Origin: GCA-2862585 sp965661345
Lineage (GTDB): Bacteria; Bacteroidota; Bacteroidia; Flavobacteriales; UBA7312
Length of the DNA stretch: 64,000 nt
NCBI GenBank assembly: GCA_965661345.1
Contig: CBFIDK010000007.1
Coordinates: forward strand, 1 to 64,000
Reading direction: 5' to 3'
Shown here: positions 25,407 through 34,146 of the stretch, one piece after another
Position numbering within the stretch: the first letter of the stretch is position 1
Layout: every line of letters begins with the position of its first letter
Made by a program: the position numbers and the translations under genes
Notes under the pieces: model-generated
Told to the model about the DNA's origin: nothing
The model's input: the letters and a program-made list of their open reading frames with translations, nothing else
Databases searched by the model: none

Positions 25407-26636
25407 TTAAGATTTGGGCTTTCTTTTTTTATTGAAATGTTTCTTTCCTTTAAAATGCTTTTTGAACTTCTTACCTCCACCACTTTTACTTGTATTGTAT
25501 ATTGGTGCTTCTTCAAACCCTTCGGGTAGAGGTGTTTTTTCAAGTGTTCGTTCTATGAGGTCTTCAATTTGTTTGAATTTAAAGCATTGTTCGGCATTGA
25601 TAAATGTTATTGCTTCTCCTTTTCGGTCAGCTCTTGCCGTTCTGCCGATTCGGTGTACATAATCTTCAGCATCGTTAGGGACTTCATAATTGATTACTAT
25701 TTCTATGCCTTTAATATCGATACCTCTAGATAAAATATCTGTAGCTACTAAAATTTTAATTTTTTTGTTTTTAAAATCGAGTAGTGCTTTTTCTCTTTCT
25801 TCTTGCTCTAAGTCTGAGTGAATGTCCTTGGCAGGAAGTCCTGCTTTATTCAAGCTTCTAGTTAGGTCTTTAACACTCTTTTTTGTAGAACAAAATACCA
25901 AGACGTGGTTAAGTTCTTTGTTTTTCAAGAGTTCTTTGGTTAAAGCAATTTTTTGATGGTCATGAACCATATATGCCTTTTGAGTAATCCCCGCTGCTGG
26001 CTTGGATATACTAAGACTTATACTTTCAGGATTAACAAGTATTTCACCCGCTAGCTTTCTTATTTTTGGCGGCATAGTGGCTGAGAACATGAGGTTTTGT
26101 CTGTTCTTAGGAAGCTTTTTAGCAATGTCCATTATATCTTCATAAAAGCCCATGTCCAACATTCGGTCTGCTTCATCTAATATAAAGTGCTTTACGCCTG
26201 AAGGATCGAAATAATTAAATTTCATGTGAGCTAACAGCCTGCCTGGTGTGCAGACTAAAATATCAGAACCGTTTTTAATGGCTTTTTTCTGTGCATCAAA
26301 ATCAGAGCCTGATCCACCTCCATAGACTGGAAAAGAAGATGAATTAGTAAAATAGCTAAACCCTTCAATTTGTCTATCAATTTGCATAGCTAATTCCCTA
26401 GTAGGCGATACTATTATGGTGTTTATTTTAGATGATTTTCCCTTACAAAGTTTATTAAGTATGGGCAATACAAAGGCAGCTGTTTTTCCGGTACCTGTTT
26501 GGGCGCAGGCAATCAGGTCTTTATTGTTTAGAATAATTGGTATAGCTTTTTCTTGAATGGGAGTAGGTGAATTAAAGCCCATCATTTCTAAGCCTTCTTG
26601 AAGTTGAGGTTCAAATCCTAAGTCGTCAAATTTCAT
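25407..26636 (-). CDS. DEAD-box ATP-dependent RNA helicase (RhlE-like)
   Basis: This is a cytosolic RNA-unwinding enzyme of the DEAD-box family, with likely roles in RNA decay or ribosome assembly. The 409-residue protein shows the Q motif (GFNSPTPIQEKAIP), AQTGTGKTAAF, PTRELAMQI, TPGRL, DEAD, SAT, ATDILSRGID and HRIGRTARADRKG in order. It has a short glycine/lysine/histidine-rich basic tail (GGGKKFKKHFKGKKHFNKKRK) typical of RhlE-type proteins. It overlaps rlmB by 4 nt (ATGA). The exact subfamily is inferred. Confidence 0.93.
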   Translation of the reverse strand: MKFDDLGFEPQLQEGLEMMGFNSPTPIQEKAIPIILNNKDLIACAQTGTGKTAAFVLPILNKLCKGKSSKINTIIVSPTRELAMQIDRQIEGFSYFTNSSSFPVYGGGSGSDFDAQKKAIKNGSDILVCTPGRLLAHMKFNYFDPSGVKHFILDEADRMLDMGFYEDIMDIAKKLPKNRQNLMFSATMPPKIRKLAGEILVNPESISLSISKPAAGITQKAYMVHDHQKIALTKELLKNKELNHVLVFCSTKKSVKDLTRSLNKAGLPAKDIHSDLEQEEREKALLDFKNKKIKILVATDILSRGIDIKGIEIVINYEVPNDAEDYVHRIGRTARADRKGEAITFINAEQCFKFKQIEDLIERTLEKTPLPEGFEEAPIYNTSKSGGGKKFKKHFKGKKHFNKKRKPKS

Positions 26637-27379
26637 AATTGCCGTTGTCTTACAGCTTCATAGAGTATTACCCCTGCTGAAACCGATACGTTTAATGACC
26701 CAATGGAACCCATCATTGGAATTTTTGTTTTATGGGTGCTGAGTTTTAAATATTCATCAGATATTCCGTCTTCTTCAGACCCCATTACTATGGCAGTTGG
26801 TAATTTGTAATCGGGATTATAAATAAGTTCATCTGTTTTTTCAGTACAAGCTACAACCTGAAGGCCACTATTCTTTAAAAAGTCAATGGTTGCTTTTAGA
26901 TTAAACTCTCTGCAAATTGGTACGCTACTCAATGCGCCGGCGGAAGTTTTCATTGCATCTCCATTTATTGCAGCGCTTCCTTTTTCTGGTACAATTATGG
27001 CGTGAACGCCAGAGCATTCTGCACTCCTTACTATTGCGCCAAAATTTCGTACATCTGTTACCCTGTCTAAAATTAAAATAAGTGGGTTTTTGCCTTCTTC
27101 AAAAAGTTGAGGTATGACGTTTTCTGTGCGGTAGAAAGTAATTGGCGATATGAAGGCGAAGACCCCCTGATGGTTTTTTCGACTTAATCGATTTAATTTT
27201 TCTACTGGAACATGTTTGTAGTTTACGCGATGCTTTTTGACAAGCTCCCAAAGTTCTGGAAAAATATCTCCTTTAAGTCCCTTTTGAATAAAAAGTGTGT
27301 CAATTTCTTGTCCAGCATGTATAGCTTCAATAATTGGACGAAGTCCAAAAATAGCATTCTCGTATTTAGTTATCTTCAT
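26633..27379 (-). CDS. rlmB: 23S rRNA (guanosine-2'-O-)-methyltransferase RlmB (SpoU family)
   Basis: RlmB uses S-adenosylmethionine to methylate G2251 (E. coli numbering) in the P loop of 23S rRNA. The 248-residue protein has an N-terminal substrate-binding domain starting with NAIFGLRPIIEAIHAG and a SPOUT knot domain. The knot motifs are LDRVTDVRNFGAIVRSAECSG, IVMGSEEDGIS and IPMMGSIGSLNVSVSAGVILYE. It overlaps rmuC by 14 nt upstream and the helicase by 4 nt downstream. Confidence 0.93.
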   Translation of the reverse strand: MKITKYENAIFGLRPIIEAIHAGQEIDTLFIQKGLKGDIFPELWELVKKHRVNYKHVPVEKLNRLSRKNHQGVFAFISPITFYRTENVIPQLFEEGKNPLILILDRVTDVRNFGAIVRSAECSGVHAIIVPEKGSAAINGDAMKTSAGALSSVPICREFNLKATIDFLKNSGLQVVACTEKTDELIYNPDYKLPTAIVMGSEEDGISDEYLKLSTHKTKIPMMGSIGSLNVSVSAGVILYEAVRQRQL

Positions 27380-28604
27380 CTTTTTCTGCTCGGTCTAAAA
27401 TATTTTGTGGTAGACTCTTTTTAGTTTTTGCCCCTAAATCTTTTAGGTTTTCTATTTTCCTGATAATGTTCCCTTTTCCATCGGTTAATTTGTTCATTGC
27501 TTCATCGTAACTTTCTTTGGAACTTTTGAGGTTTTTTCCAACCTTTAAAAGGTCTTGAACAAAGCTTTCAAACTTATCATATAACAATCCGCCCTCTTTT
27601 GCAATTTCTAGAGCATTTCGCTTTTGATCTTCTTGTTTCCAAATTGAAGCAACAGTACTTAGTGTAGCCAATAGGGTTGAAGCCGACACTAAGACGATGT
27701 GTTTTTCTAATGCATTGATGTATAGATTTTTGTCTTCGTTTAGTGCTAGCATTAGAGCTGGTTCATTTGGCACAAACATCAATACATGGTCAGGAGTGTT
27801 TATACCATAAAGACTTGGGTAATCTTTATCGCTGAGTTCAATGTAGTGCCTTTTAATGCTGTCTAGGTGTTTCTTTAGTGCTAGTCTTTCGGAGTTTTCA
27901 TCTTCAGCATTATAGTATTCAACATAAGCTGTTAATGAAACTTTAGAATCTACTATAAGGTGTTTGTTATCTGGTAAATTGATGATGAAGTCAGGTTTTT
28001 TCAGTTTGCCTTCTTCGTCTTTATAACCGCCTTGTGTAGTATAGTGAACTCCGTTTTTTAAGCCTGATTTTTCTAGCAGAAGTTCAAGTCTATTTTCACC
28101 CCAATCGCCCTGAGTTTTTGAATCGCCTTTTAATGCATTAGTAAGGTTGAGTGCATCTTGACTTAGCTTGCTGTTAAGAGATTCTAAACTGTTTATTTTC
28201 TGAATTAACATTGCATTTCTTTCAACGCCTTTCTCGTTTGTCTCTTCAACTTTCTTTTTAAATTTTTCTATTTGTTCACTCAGTGGATTTAGGATGTCTC
28301 CTAGTTGTTCTTTATTCTGTTTTTTGAATTTTTCAGAGTTTAGTTCTAAAATTTTATGAGCTAAATTTTCAAACTCTTTTGCCAGTCGTTTTTCAGTTTC
28401 TTCTTTCGAATTTTGGCTTTCCTTTAGTTGTTCATTCAGAATTATAATCCGTTCATCTTTTGCGCTTAATTCCGATTTTAACTCAATAACTTGTTGAATC
28501 AATTCATCGTTTTTTGAATCGTTAGCTTCATTAGATTGAAATTTGTTTTGATAGACTAACCACCCAAAACCGAGTACTAATAAGATGATAATAAATAACT
28601 CCAT
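27366..28604 (-). CDS. rmuC: DNA recombination protein RmuC homologue
   Basis: RmuC proteins limit inversions at short inverted repeats and are predicted nucleases. The 412-residue protein has an N-terminal membrane anchor (MELFIIILLVLGFGWLVYQ), a long coiled coil over roughly residues 30-150 rich in Glu, Lys and Leu, and the RmuC domain (GDWGENRLELLLEKSGL, PDFIINLPDNKHLIVDSKVSLTAY, VLMFVPNEPALMLAL). The start lies 26 nt after the L,D-transpeptidase stop. Confidence 0.93.
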   Translation of the reverse strand: MELFIIILLVLGFGWLVYQNKFQSNEANDSKNDELIQQVIELKSELSAKDERIIILNEQLKESQNSKEETEKRLAKEFENLAHKILELNSEKFKKQNKEQLGDILNPLSEQIEKFKKKVEETNEKGVERNAMLIQKINSLESLNSKLSQDALNLTNALKGDSKTQGDWGENRLELLLEKSGLKNGVHYTTQGGYKDEEGKLKKPDFIINLPDNKHLIVDSKVSLTAYVEYYNAEDENSERLALKKHLDSIKRHYIELSDKDYPSLYGINTPDHVLMFVPNEPALMLALNEDKNLYINALEKHIVLVSASTLLATLSTVASIWKQEDQKRNALEIAKEGGLLYDKFESFVQDLLKVGKNLKSSKESYDEAMNKLTDGKGNIIRKIENLKDLGAKTKKSLPQNILDRAEKDEDN

Positions 28605-28630
28605 AATTCTTGCTTGCTAAGTTAAGGTTA

Positions 28631-29215
28631 TTATTCTAAGATAAGCACTTTTGTGTTAAGCTTTACAAGAGAAAATAATTCTATAACTTCTTTGTTTATC
28701 ATTCTGATGCATCCGTGAGATACGGGAGTGCCAATTTTCCCTTCTTCTGAAGTGCCATGAATATAAATATAACGTTGATACGAGTCTACATTTCCACCTT
28801 TGTTAATCCCTTCTTCTTCACCTGTAAGCCAAAGTAAACGGCTTGTTATGTCGTCAGTTTTGGAAGTTGTTGTATCGTTAAAAATAGTTGCTATTTGACC
28901 ATAAAAAACCCTTCCAATCATCCTGCCATTTGTGGGTGTATTGTTTCCATGTTTTTCTTTAATAGAATGTAAACCTAATGGTGTTTTGTCGCTATTTTTA
29001 ACATTTCCTACACCTTTCTTAGCCGATGAAATAGAGTATTCTTTTATAATGGTGTTGTCTTTAATATGATATAGTTTTTGCTCTGAAATGGATACAAAAA
29101 GTATTTCTTGATAGCTTGTTCCTTTTTTATCAATGCAATAGTTGTTGACCTTTTCTATAATACTGTCGTTTGTAGAAAAAATCATGAAAAAGAACGAGAG
29201 AATTAATTGAACCAT
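28631..29215 (-). CDS. L,D-transpeptidase (YkuD domain), exported
   Basis: YkuD enzymes crosslink peptidoglycan or attach proteins to it in the periplasm. The 194-residue protein starts with a hydrophobic export signal (MVQLILSFFFMIF). It carries the catalytic motif YIHGTSEEGKIGTPVSHGCIRM, with the nucleophilic Cys in SHGCIRM and the conserved His upstream. The gene start overlaps the ung stop region by 13 nt, so both belong to one transcript. An internal Met at residue 11 is a less likely start. Confidence 0.9.
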   Translation of the reverse strand: MVQLILSFFFMIFSTNDSIIEKVNNYCIDKKGTSYQEILFVSISEQKLYHIKDNTIIKEYSISSAKKGVGNVKNSDKTPLGLHSIKEKHGNNTPTNGRMIGRVFYGQIATIFNDTTTSKTDDITSRLLWLTGEEEGINKGGNVDSYQRYIYIHGTSEEGKIGTPVSHGCIRMINKEVIELFSLVKLNTKVLILE

Positions 29216-29880
29216 AGTATTTCGTTGAGGTTTTGTTGTTTGAGAAGATCATTTGTTTTTGAGAAATGCTTGCATCCAAAAAATCCAGAATGTGCTGAAA
29301 AGGGTGATGGATGGGCAGCTGTCAAAATATGATGTTGACTATCGTCAATGAGTTCAGCTTTATTTTGTGCAAAACGACCCCACAGAAGAAAAACGAGGCC
29401 TTTTTTTTCTTTTGAAAGGGTAGTAATAACGAAATCAGTAAACTCTTCCCATCCTTTCTTTTGGTGAGAGCCTGCTTGTCTAGAACGAACGGTGAGGGTA
29501 GCATTTAGCATTAAAACACCTTGCCTTGACCAGTGCTCAAGATTTCCAGATTGTGGTATTTCGCCGCCAATATCTTCTTTAATTTCTTTGAAAATATTTT
29601 TTAGAGAGGGAGGTGCTTGTACTCCATCTGAAACGGAAAAGCACAAACCATTTGCTTGATCAGGTCCGTGATAGGGGTCTTGACCAATAATAACAACTTT
29701 CACCTTATCGAAAGGGCAAAGATCAAAAGCCGAAAATATTTTGTTGCCAGGAGGGTAAATGACATGCTGCTTCTTTTCTTCCTTTAAAAACGTTTTGAGT
29801 AATGAAAATGATTCTGATTGAAATGCTGGAAGCAATTTATTTTTCCAACTTGACTCTATTTTAACGGTATTGTTTTCCAC
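29203..29880 (-). CDS. ung: Uracil-DNA glycosylase (GTG start)
   Basis: Ung excises uracil from DNA to begin base-excision repair. The 225-residue protein has the water-activating motif VVIIGQDPYHGP (Asp68), LLWGRFAQNK and the leucine-loop motif AAHPSPFSAHSGFFGCKHFS. The start codon is GTG. An in-frame TGA lies two codons upstream and no ATG follows near the N-terminus, so the choice is forced. The promoter box ends 4 nt before this GTG. It is the first gene of the ung-ldt-rmuC-rlmB-helicase unit. Confidence 0.95.
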   Translation of the reverse strand: MENNTVKIESSWKNKLLPAFQSESFSLLKTFLKEEKKQHVIYPPGNKIFSAFDLCPFDKVKVVIIGQDPYHGPDQANGLCFSVSDGVQAPPSLKNIFKEIKEDIGGEIPQSGNLEHWSRQGVLMLNATLTVRSRQAGSHQKKGWEEFTDFVITTLSKEKKGLVFLLWGRFAQNKAELIDDSQHHILTAAHPSPFSAHSGFFGCKHFSKTNDLLKQQNLNEILWFN

Positions 29881-29884
29881 TTTT

Positions 29885-29913
29885 CAAAGTTAGTTAATTG
29901 GATATTTTTTCAA
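29885..29913 (-). promoter_or_regulatory. Promoter of ung (-33 TTG, -7 TAACTTTG)
   Basis: On the minus strand TAACTTTG (29892-29885) is an exact TAnnTTTG match, with TTG (29913-29911, within TTTTG) 18 nt upstream. The -7 box ends 4 nt before the GTG start, so the transcript is predicted to begin at or next to the start codon. Confidence 0.7.
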
Positions 29914-29932
29914 AATAAAATCGTTAAATTTG
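29898..29932 (+). promoter_or_regulatory. Promoter of the lipoprotein-ytxJ-lipA unit (-7 TAAATTTG)
   Basis: TAAATTTG (29925-29932) is an exact -7 match. The nearest TTG (29898-29900) is 24 nt upstream, slightly long. The box ends 28 nt before the ATG at 29961. It overlaps the divergent ung promoter region, so the two may compete. Confidence 0.55.
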
Positions 29933-29960
29933 TACTCTTCTATAATTTTACAATTACGAA

Positions 29961-30086
29961 ATGAAAAAAGGTGTTTTATTTACGATTTCAATTTTTATGA
30001 TTTCATTATTGATTTCATCATGTGGCGTAACCGAGCCATGTCCAAATTACTCTCAATCTAATTCAGAAATTGAAACACCAGCCTAA
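29961..30086 (+). CDS. 41-residue lipoprotein
   Basis: This very short gene encodes MKKGVLFTISIFMISLLISSC followed by a 20-residue polar tail, GVTEPCPNYSQSNSEIETPA. The lipobox LISSC places the lipidated cysteine at residue 21, so the mature peptide would be a 21-residue membrane-anchored stub. The CPNYS stretch resembles a motif I associate with other tiny Bacteroidota lipoproteins, but I cannot confirm a family. Its stop is directly followed by the ytxJ ATG with no gap, which argues that it is a real translated gene. Confidence 0.75.
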   Translation: MKKGVLFTISIFMISLLISSCGVTEPCPNYSQSNSEIETPA

Positions 30087-30410
30087 ATGAACTGGAAACA
30101 ACTGTCTGATATCAATGCACTTGAAAGTATCAAGGCGAATAAATCGTCTGTTACAAGTCTCATTTTTAAGCATAGCACTAGATGCTCAATTAGTAAAATG
30201 GTTCTTTCTCGTTTTGAAAGAGAACATCAAAATTCAGACATGAATTTGTACTTTCTAGATTTACTTGCAAATAGAGTTGTTTCTGACCGAATTTCTGAAG
30301 ATTTTGGAATAAAGCACGAATCCCCTCAAGTGCTTATTATTAAAAATGGGAACTGCATTGCTCATGCTAATCACAATGCAATTAATCAACTTGACCTATC
30401 CGAATTTTAA
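30087..30410 (+). CDS. ytxJ: YtxJ-like bacillithiol-system thioredoxin-fold protein
   Basis: The 107-residue thioredoxin-like protein contains IFKHSTRCSISKMVLSRFERE, the single-cysteine TRCSIS motif of the YtxJ (bacilliredoxin-type) family, and a cis-Pro-like ESPQVLIIKNG. This family is linked to reduction of bacillithiol mixed disulfides, and several Bacteroidota make bacillithiol. The role here is inferred from family membership. It lies between the small lipoprotein (0 nt) and lipA (2 nt). Confidence 0.85.
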   Translation: MNWKQLSDINALESIKANKSSVTSLIFKHSTRCSISKMVLSRFEREHQNSDMNLYFLDLLANRVVSDRISEDFGIKHESPQVLIIKNGNCIAHANHNAINQLDLSEF

Positions 30411-30412
30411 CA

Positions 30413-31267
30413 ATGGCTGAACAGCAATTCAAAAAAAAACCTAAATGGCTTAGGGTAAAGCTGCCAACAGGTAAAAACTATAAGCACGTCAGAAAGTTAG
30501 TAACCGACAACAAACTACATACCATTTGTGAATCTGGTAACTGTCCAAACATGGGTGAGTGTTGGGGAGAAGGTACTGCCACTTTTATGATTTTGGGGAA
30601 TATTTGTACCCGCTCTTGTGGTTTTTGTTCAGTAGCAACTGGAAGGCCACTTCCTGTAGACTGGGAAGAGCCAGAAAAAGTAGCCGATTCCGTAAGACTT
30701 ATGGAAGTGAAACACTGCGTAATTACATCTGTTGATAGAGATGAATTACCAGACGGAGGTTCATTGGTTTGGGTTGAGACGGTAAAGGCTGTGAGAAGAA
30801 AGAGCCCAGGTACAACTATGGAAACTCTAATTCCTGATTTCAAGGGTATTGAAGAGCAAGTTCAAAGAATCATTGATGTTGCCCCAGAAATAGTTTCTCA
30901 TAATATTGAAACGGTTAGAAGACTAACAAAAGAAGTTAGAATTCAGGCCAAATACGATAGAAGTTTGGCTGTTCTTAAACAATTGAAAGACGGAGGCATG
31001 CGTACAAAATCTGGTATCATGCTAGGACTAGGCGAAACAGAGGAGGAAATCCTCGAAACCATGGACGATTTACGTTCGGTGGGTGTAGATATTATGACCA
31101 TCGGACAATATTTACAGCCTACACCAAAGCATTTGCCAGTAAAAGAATTTATCACGCCAGAACAATTTGAAAAGTTAAGATTAATAGGTCTTGAAAAAGG
31201 ATTTCGCTTTGTAGAGAGTTCTCCTCTTGTAAGATCATCTTATCGAGCTGAAAAACATCTTGGATAA
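30413..31267 (+). CDS. lipA: Lipoyl synthase
   Basis: LipA is a radical SAM enzyme that inserts two sulfurs into octanoyl groups on lipoyl domains. The 284-residue protein carries the auxiliary cluster motif CESGNCPNMGEC and the radical SAM motif CTRSCGFC, followed by the glycine-rich PDGGS and the C-terminal SSPLVRSSYRA with the conserved serine ligand. It starts 2 nt after ytxJ. lipB is not in the window. Confidence 0.97.
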   Translation: MAEQQFKKKPKWLRVKLPTGKNYKHVRKLVTDNKLHTICESGNCPNMGECWGEGTATFMILGNICTRSCGFCSVATGRPLPVDWEEPEKVADSVRLMEVKHCVITSVDRDELPDGGSLVWVETVKAVRRKSPGTTMETLIPDFKGIEEQVQRIIDVAPEIVSHNIETVRRLTKEVRIQAKYDRSLAVLKQLKDGGMRTKSGIMLGLGETEEEILETMDDLRSVGVDIMTIGQYLQPTPKHLPVKEFITPEQFEKLRLIGLEKGFRFVESSPLVRSSYRAEKHLG

Positions 31268-31346
31268 TTTATTTGTTAAGCATAATAATGTGAACAAAAT
31301 AATTCGTAAATTTATCCCTCTAAATTTTATAATTTAATCACAAAGA

Positions 31347-34091
31347 ATGAAAAATTTTATTATCACACTACTATCAATAGCTTTCTTGTCTTACTTTATT
31401 TTGGACACATTCAACAAGTCTGAGCAGACTTATGTGCCATTGATGGAGAGAGTTACTTCTCCTACTAAAGGTGCTAAAGGCGCTTTGGAATACCTTCACC
31501 GTTTAAAAGCAAATAGCGATGGTGTAATTCCAATTGAAGCGGTATTAAATGCAAGAGAAGCTGTAAACAGCAGAAAAGCGGCTAGACAAGCTGCTGCTAA
31601 CACTACTTTGTTGTGGCAAGAAATGGGTCCCGATAATGCAGGTGGAAGAACTCGTGCAATTTTAATAGATAAAGATAATTCCAATCTAATTTATGCCGGT
31701 GGTGTTTCTGGAGGTTTATGGAAATCTACCAACGGTGGAAATAGCTGGAATATTATTAATGGAACAGATAGATTAGAATTTTCTGGTGTGGTAAGTATTT
31801 GTCAAACTTCTAATGGTGATATCTATTTTGGAACTGGTGAAGGTTCTACTTCTAACTTGTCAGGAACTTCCAACGGAGCTACTGCTTTCATTGGTGGAGG
31901 TATTTACAAATCAACTGATGGAGGAAATTCATTCAGTCAATTGCCATCTACTGCACCATCAAATTTTATTTCTACTAATTTTGATTTCTCTGCAGTGACT
32001 GAGTTGGCGGCACACCAAACAGACCCCAACACTGTTTATGCTGCTACTAGAGGTGGTTTAAAACTTTCTAAAGACGGTGGTACAACATGGACTACTGAAG
32101 CTACAGGGGAGTTTTTTGATGTTGAAGTAAACACTGACAACTCTGTATTTGCTTCAAAATATAATACAGTTTACTTTTCTGAAGATGGTAATCCGGGTAC
32201 TTTTAATTCCTTACCTTCTGTGCCATTAACTTTTGGTGGAGGTGCATACGGAAGAATAGAGCTTGCTATTTCCCCTTCAGATGCTAATTATATTTATGCT
32301 ATTTATTCTAATCAAGGCGGATTGGGAAGGTATAAAGGAATATACCGTTCAACCGACAAAGGGCAATCATGGGAGCTTATACTACCAGGATGGTCAGGGA
32401 GTACTCCTCCAGTTTATAACATATTCAACGAGCAAGCTAATTATGCAATGACTATTGCTGTTGATCCTCAAAATAAAGACAGAGTTATCATTGGTGGTCT
32501 TGATTTGTGGGAATTCGAATATGGTGTTGGAATAGAGCCTATTTCATATTGGGCAGTTTCTGATTATGTTGATTTTTACGTACATGCTGACCAACATGAT
32601 ATTGTTTTTGATCCAAATAACCCTAATCGATTTTTCATCGGCAATGATGGTGGAGTTTACCGAACGGATGATAATGGCGTAAACTTCTCATCAATAAACA
32701 GAGGATATGGAGTTACACAATTTTATACTGTAGATTACTCTAAAGATGGTAAAGTCATTGGTGGTACTCAAGATAATGGTACACAGTTCGTAGACTTTGG
32801 AAATCCTGCCTCTGAGCTTGCTTCATTTGAAGTTTCGGGCGGTGATGGTGGATATACACAAATTTCTTACATCAACCCTGATATTTTATTCACTGAAAGT
32901 CAAAATGGATCAGCAAGACGTTCAGCAGACGGGGGTGTAACAACTGGTACAATTGAAAACTTCCTTGGTGATACTATGTTAGGTTTGTATGAGACTGCTC
33001 AATCTGAAGGGGCTGGTTTCTTTGCAACATTTATTAATCCAATGCATTTATGGGAACAGGTTGATGCAGATGGAAATCCTGTTGATACAAGTATGTTCTT
33101 TGCTGCTACAACTGAAATTTATTCAAGTTCTTCAGATTACTGTGTATACATGACAAAACAAGCATTAGATTTTAGTATTACACCAACTTGGTTTCAGGTT
33201 ACTCCAAAATACTCAAGTCCAATTGAAAGAATATCCGTCTCTTCTGATGGAAATCATATGTTCTTTTCTAGAGGAAACTCTTTGTACAGAACAGATAATC
33301 TTAACTTGAATTCTGATACAATTACGGATACCTACAAATTTTTGGATGTAGGTTCTACAGCTGTCATTGATAGTGGTGATAATGTAGATGCTGTTGTTTC
33401 AACAATTAGCATTTCAAGCTCAGGCTTTCAGAATACAATTACTGATATTGCTGTTGATCCTAATAACAACGATAATGTTGTTGTAACTGTTGGAGGATAT
33501 AGCAACATTACGCATGTATTCAAATCAACAAATGCAACTTCGGCAAATCCAACATTTACATCTATTCAAGGAAATTTACCTCAAATGCCTGTGTATTCAG
33601 CAGTAATTGATGTACATAATTCTAATAATATTATCATTGGAACTGAATTCGGTGTTTGGTCAACTACTAACGGCAGTAGCTGGACTTTGGAAGACAATGG
33701 TCTGCCAATTGTTCCATGTCACATGTTACGTCAACAGTATTTACCTGGTGACAATAAAGGAGTTATTTATGTAGGAACTCATGGTAGAGGAATTTTCAGG
33801 TCTTCAAACACATCTTCAGTATTTGACTTCTCAGAAGACGAAGGTGAAAATTCAATTGATTTGCTATCAATTTATCCAAACCCTGCTGAATCTTACGTCA
33901 ATGTAGAACTTTCTTCAGATGTTCAAGACTTTGATGTTAGCATAATTGATTTGATGGGTAAAGAAGTATATTCTTCAACTAAAATGAACACTACAAGAAT
34001 TGATATTTCATCATTGGAAGTAGGCAACTATGTTGTTATTGTTGTTGCTGATGGTAAAAAACAACTTGGCAAGTTCATCAAAACAAAATAA
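31347..34091 (+). CDS. Large secreted BNR/sortilin-like repeat protein with T9SS sorting domain
   Basis: The 914-residue protein starts with an export signal (MKNFIITLLSIAFLSYFIL). After WQEMGPDNAGGRTRAILID it has many beta-propeller Asp-box repeats, for example STNGGNSWN, STDGGNSFS, SKDGGTTWT, STDKGQSWE and TDDNGVNFS. The last ~75 residues (LLSIYPNPAESYVNVELSS through LGKFIKTK) are a type A T9SS sorting domain. It is therefore exported by T9SS and probably displayed at or released from the surface. The ligand is unknown: similar proteins are annotated as glycosyl hydrolase or VPS10-like, but no catalytic residues can be assigned. Confidence 0.9.
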   Translation: MKNFIITLLSIAFLSYFILDTFNKSEQTYVPLMERVTSPTKGAKGALEYLHRLKANSDGVIPIEAVLNAREAVNSRKAARQAAANTTLLWQEMGPDNAGGRTRAILIDKDNSNLIYAGGVSGGLWKSTNGGNSWNIINGTDRLEFSGVVSICQTSNGDIYFGTGEGSTSNLSGTSNGATAFIGGGIYKSTDGGNSFSQLPSTAPSNFISTNFDFSAVTELAAHQTDPNTVYAATRGGLKLSKDGGTTWTTEATGEFFDVEVNTDNSVFASKYNTVYFSEDGNPGTFNSLPSVPLTFGGGAYGRIELAISPSDANYIYAIYSNQGGLGRYKGIYRSTDKGQSWELILPGWSGSTPPVYNIFNEQANYAMTIAVDPQNKDRVIIGGLDLWEFEYGVGIEPISYWAVSDYVDFYVHADQHDIVFDPNNPNRFFIGNDGGVYRTDDNGVNFSSINRGYGVTQFYTVDYSKDGKVIGGTQDNGTQFVDFGNPASELASFEVSGGDGGYTQISYINPDILFTESQNGSARRSADGGVTTGTIENFLGDTMLGLYETAQSEGAGFFATFINPMHLWEQVDADGNPVDTSMFFAATTEIYSSSSDYCVYMTKQALDFSITPTWFQVTPKYSSPIERISVSSDGNHMFFSRGNSLYRTDNLNLNSDTITDTYKFLDVGSTAVIDSGDNVDAVVSTISISSSGFQNTITDIAVDPNNNDNVVVTVGGYSNITHVFKSTNATSANPTFTSIQGNLPQMPVYSAVIDVHNSNNIIIGTEFGVWSTTNGSSWTLEDNGLPIVPCHMLRQQYLPGDNKGVIYVGTHGRGIFRSSNTSSVFDFSEDEGENSIDLLSIYPNPAESYVNVELSSDVQDFDVSIIDLMGKEVYSSTKMNTTRIDISSLEVGNYVVIVVADGKKQLGKFIKTK

Positions 34092-34110
34092 TAAATTAAA
34101 AATTCAATAA

Positions 34111-34140
34111 AAGCTCTGCATAAGCAGAGCTTTTTTTTTC
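34111..34140 (+). terminator. Strong terminator after the BNR-repeat gene
   Basis: AAAGCTCTGC (34111-34120) pairs perfectly with GCAGAGCTTT (34125-34134) around an ATAA loop, and the T-tract runs to 34140. gapA starts 6 nt beyond it, and no TAnnTTTG box is seen between them. Confidence 0.93.
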
Positions 34141-34146
34141 TTAAAG

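Noticed and set aside
31307..31314. TAAATTTA as the promoter box of the BNR-repeat gene
   Set aside because: It is one base off the consensus with no -33 TTG. Other near-matches lie nearby, so the choice cannot be supported.
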